64,000 nt of DNA, taken from assembly GCF_011759705.1 (NCBI RefSeq), contig NZ_JAAOZF010000002.1:1-64000 (forward strand). Direction: 5' to 3'. Of this stretch, positions 61,244-64,000 are shown in pieces. The notes beneath the pieces were generated by a model that did no database searches, was not told the DNA's origin, and saw only the letters and a program-made list of their open reading frames with translations. Origin of the DNA: Microbacterium ulmi. Its GTDB lineage: Bacteria > Actinomycetota > Actinomycetes > Actinomycetales > Microbacteriaceae. Position 1 is the stretch's first letter. Every line of letters begins with the position of its first letter. A program made the position numbers and the translations under genes.

Positions 61244-64000
61244 ATGTTCCGAAAGATCCTGGTCGCGAACCGCGGTGAGATCGCCATCCGAGCCTTCCGC
61301 GCCGCGTTCGAGCTCGGAGCGCGGACCGTCGCGGTCTTCCCCTGGGAGGATCGCGGGTCGATCCACAGGCAGAAGGCCGACGAGTCCTACGAGATCGGCG
61401 AGCGCGGACATCCTGTCCGGGCGTACCTCGACATCGACGAGATCATCCGGGTCGCCCTCAAATCGGGTGCCGACGCGATCTACCCGGGCTACGGGTTCCT
61501 CTCGGAGAACCCCGACCTCGCCGCGCGCGCGGCCGAGAACGGCATCACCTTCATCGGCCCCTCGTCCGACGTGCTCGGCATGGCGGGCAACAAGGTCACC
61601 GCGAAGGAGCACGCCATCGCGGCCGGCGTGCCCGTGCTCGCGTCGACCGCCGCGTCCGACGACGTCGACGAGCTCGTCGCGCAGGCGGCCGGAATCGGAT
61701 TCCCCATCTTCGTCAAGGCCGTCGCGGGCGGCGGGGGCCGCGGCATGCGGCGGGTCGAGACGCCCGCAGACCTCCCGCCGGCGATCGCCGAGGCGATGCG
61801 AGAGGCGGGGGCCGCGTTCGGCGACGCACGCGTCTTCCTCGAGCAGGCCGTCGTTCGTCCCCGCCACATCGAGGTGCAGATCCTCGCCGATGCGACCGGC
61901 GAGACCGTCCACCTGTTCGAGCGCGACTGCTCCGTGCAGCGGCGCCACCAGAAGGTCATCGAGATCGCGCCCGCCCCGAACCTCGACGACGAGCTGCGGC
62001 AGCGCATCCATCGCGACGCCGTCGCCTTCGCGAGATCGATCGGCTACGTCAATGCCGGCACCGTGGAGTTCCTCGTCGACACGGCGGGCGAGCGGGCCGG
62101 CCAGCACGTCTTCATCGAGATGAACCCGCGCATCCAGGTCGAGCACACCGTGACCGAAGAGGTGACGGACGTCGATCTCGTGCAGTCCCAGATGCGCATC
62201 GCGGCGGGCGAGACGCTGCAGGAGCTGGGCCTGCAGCAGTCCGACATCCACCTGCGCGGGGCTGCTCTGCAGTGCCGCATCACGACGGAGGATCCCGCGC
62301 AGGGCTTCCGGCCCGACACGGGGCGCATCACGACGTACCGGTCTCCCGGCGGTGCCGGCATCCGCCTCGACGGCGGCACGACAGCGGCGGGCTCGCAGAT
62401 CAGCCCGCACTTCGACTCGATGCTCGCGAAGCTCACGTGTCGCGGCCGGGACTTCCCCGCAGCGGTCGCCCGCGCGCGCCGCGCCCTCGCCGAGTTCCGC
62501 ATCCGGGGCGTCGCGACCAACATCCCGTTCCTGCGCGCCGTGCTCGACGACCCCGCGTTCGTCGCGGGCGACGTGAGCACGTCGTTCATCGACGAGCGCC
62601 CCATGCTGCTCACGAGCAACGTCTCCCGCGACCGCGCGACGAAGCTCCTCAACTGGCTCGCCGATGTGACCGTCAACCGGCCGTACGGCGAGAAGCCCCT
62701 CTCGGTCTCGCCCGGCAGCAAGCTGCCCGTCATCGACCTGCTGGCCCCGCCTCCCGCAGCCGGACTCGAGCGACTGCGAGCGCTCGGTCCCGCGGGCTTC
62801 GCGAGGGCGCTGCGCGAGCAGACGGCGCTCGCGGTCACCGAGACGACGTTCCGCGATGCGCACCAGTCGCTGCTCGCGACGCGGGTGCGCACGCGGGACC
62901 TCACGCGCGTCGGGCCGCACGTGTCCCGGATGACGCCGCAGCTGCTGTCGATCGAGGCGTGGGGCGGCGCGACGTACGACGTCGCGCTGCGCTTCCTCGC
63001 GGAGGATCCGTGGGAGCGGCTCGAGGCCCTTCGCGATGCGATGCCGAACATCCCGATCCAGATGCTCCTGCGGGGACGCAACACGGTGGGGTACACGCCG
63101 CGGCCCGTCGAGGTCACGGACGCCTTCGTGAAGGAGGCAGCGCGCACGGGCGTGGACATCTTCCGCATCTTCGACGCGCTCAACGACGTCGACCAGATGG
63201 TGCCGGCGATCGCGTCGGTACTCGAGACCGGCACGGCGGTCGCCGAGGTCGCGGTCTGCTACACCGGCGACCTGCTGGACCCCGCAGAGGACCTCTACAC
63301 GCTCGACTACTACCTGCGACTGGCCGATCAGATCGTCGGCGCGGGTGCCCACATCCTTGCGATCAAGGACATGGCGGGGCTCCTGCGCCCCGCAGCCGCG
63401 GCCAGGCTCGTGGGGGCCCTGCGTGAGCGCTTCGACCTGCCGGTGCAGGTGCACACGCACGACACGGCGGGCGGGCAGCTCGCGACGCTCCTCGCCGCGA
63501 GCGCGGCGGGTGCGGATGCCGTCGACGCCGCAGCGGCGCCCATGGCGGGGACGACGAGTCAGCCCTCGCTGTCCGCGCTCGTCGCCGCCCTCGCCCACAC
63601 CGAGCGCGACACCGGCCTCGATCTGCAGGCCGTGAGCGACCTCGAGCCGTACTGGGAGGCAGTCCGGCACCTGTACCGCCCCTTCGAGTCGGGACTGCCC
63701 GGTCCGACGGGGCGCGTCTACCACCACGAGATCCCCGGCGGTCAGCTGTCGAATCTCCGCCAGCAGGCGATCGCGCTCGGCCTCGCGGACGACTTCGAGC
63801 TCATCGAGGACATGTACGCGGCCGCCGATCGCATCCTCGGGCGCATCCCGAAGGTCACGCCGTCCTCGAAGGTCGTGGGCGATCTCGCGCTCGCGCTCGT
63901 GGCCGCCAAGGCCGACCCCGCCGACTTCGAGGCGAACCCGCAGAGCTATGACATCCCCGACTCGGTCGTCGGCTTCATGGCCGGCGAGCTGGGAGACCTC
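61244..64000 (+). CDS. pyc: pyruvate carboxylase (3' end outside the window)
   Basis: 919 codons are visible of an enzyme of about 1130 residues; no stop is reached. The biotin carboxylase part has FRKILVANRGEIAIRAFRAA, the ATP-grasp loop AVAGGGGRGMRRV, EMNPRIQVEHTVTEEVTDVD and the substrate Arg region. The carboxyltransferase part starts near residue 530 (TETTFRDAHQSLLATR) and has VHTHDTAGG. The biotin attachment site would be beyond 64000. ATG after GAGGTG. It replenishes oxaloacetate. Confidence 0.96.
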   Translation, partial: MFRKILVANRGEIAIRAFRAAFELGARTVAVFPWEDRGSIHRQKADESYEIGERGHPVRAYLDIDEIIRVALKSGADAIYPGYGFLSENPDLAARAAENGITFIGPSSDVLGMAGNKVTAKEHAIAAGVPVLASTAASDDVDELVAQAAGIGFPIFVKAVAGGGGRGMRRVETPADLPPAIAEAMREAGAAFGDARVFLEQAVVRPRHIEVQILADATGETVHLFERDCSVQRRHQKVIEIAPAPNLDDELRQRIHRDAVAFARSIGYVNAGTVEFLVDTAGERAGQHVFIEMNPRIQVEHTVTEEVTDVDLVQSQMRIAAGETLQELGLQQSDIHLRGAALQCRITTEDPAQGFRPDTGRITTYRSPGGAGIRLDGGTTAAGSQISPHFDSMLAKLTCRGRDFPAAVARARRALAEFRIRGVATNIPFLRAVLDDPAFVAGDVSTSFIDERPMLLTSNVSRDRATKLLNWLADVTVNRPYGEKPLSVSPGSKLPVIDLLAPPPAAGLERLRALGPAGFARALREQTALAVTETTFRDAHQSLLATRVRTRDLTRVGPHVSRMTPQLLSIEAWGGATYDVALRFLAEDPWERLEALRDAMPNIPIQMLLRGRNTVGYTPRPVEVTDAFVKEAARTGVDIFRIFDALNDVDQMVPAIASVLETGTAVAEVAVCYTGDLLDPAEDLYTLDYYLRLADQIVGAGAHILAIKDMAGLLRPAAAARLVGALRERFDLPVQVHTHDTAGGQLATLLAASAAGADAVDAAAAPMAGTTSQPSLSALVAALAHTERDTGLDLQAVSDLEPYWEAVRHLYRPFESGLPGPTGRVYHHEIPGGQLSNLRQQAIALGLADDFELIEDMYAAADRILGRIPKVTPSSKVVGDLALALVAAKADPADFEANPQSYDIPDSVVGFMAGELGDL

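Noticed and set aside
59618..63727. 1369-codon minus-strand open frame opposite the MerR, ParA-like and pyc genes
   Set aside because: It is antisense to clearly conserved genes and its translation is Arg/Asp/His-rich low-complexity sequence, the usual artefact of high-GC third positions.

Overview
The window is high-GC actinobacterial chromosome (about 70% G+C by eye) and most likely comes from Microbacterium or a close relative in the Microbacteriaceae. The main evidence is gene order. From 24 to 18734 nearly all genes lie on one strand, overlap by 1-17 bases, and follow the order known from Mycobacterium tuberculosis Rv1691-Rv1713 (TPR protein, HAD phosphatase, 53-residue protein, tlyA, nadK, recN, pyrG, Nudix, xerD, parA, scpA, scpB, rluB, cmk, der). 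tyrA is inserted between rluB and cmk. A two-gene minus-strand insertion, 9720-12127, encodes an FAD oxidoreductase and a protein resembling cyanobacterial acyl-ACP reductase. Close to the right end, garA, a MerR/FtsR gene, a second MerR gene, a ParA-like ATPase and pyruvate carboxylase form another core block.

Layout. 24-18734: translation, DNA repair, nucleotide and segregation genes. 18786-22207: acetyltransferases, a Nudix-PIN fusion, an S4 RNA-binding protein, a lysoplasmalogenase-like membrane protein and an unusual 23-41-41-23 repeat block. 22345-22418: tRNA-Pro(GGG) with a strong terminator. 22480-28700: an accessory segment holding a TetR/SDR operon, an ECF sigma-ogt pair and an ArsR-VOC fusion, mixed with at least four decayed gene remnants. 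28715-33358: an Asp23/AmaP/GlsB/CsbD envelope-stress cluster with its own ECF sigma factor and an anti-sigma-like protein fused to an Asp23-like domain. 33449-44746: glycosyltransferases, bifunctional AdhE, L,D-transpeptidase, aldo/keto reductase, cation antiporter, orphan prepilin peptidase, BrkB and NnrE. 44820-50654: two different alpha-glucan phosphorylases. 50740-54225: LysR with mmsB-mmsA. 54269-58176: CYTH protein, LpdA, CopC and a Met/Cys-rich copper protein. 58347-64000: garA block and pyc, which runs off the window.

Regulation visible in the sequence. At least twelve genes have a -10-like hexamer (mostly TAGGNT, TAGCNT or TATCNT) exactly six bases before an ATG or GTG, with no ribosome-binding site. 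Four more have the same layout with 7-8 bases. These look like leaderless promoters. A GntR/FCD-type operator, TGGTCWGACCA, occurs twice in the adhE promoter and once upstream of the second glycogen phosphorylase, which suggests joint control of glycogen breakdown and acetaldehyde/ethanol metabolism. The octamer GGATGCCG/CGGCATCC is very frequent in the core regions and appears less frequent in the accessory segment.

Limits: all family names come from reading motifs and recalled homologues, with no database search. Start codons were chosen from ribosome-binding sites, overlaps and promoter spacing.
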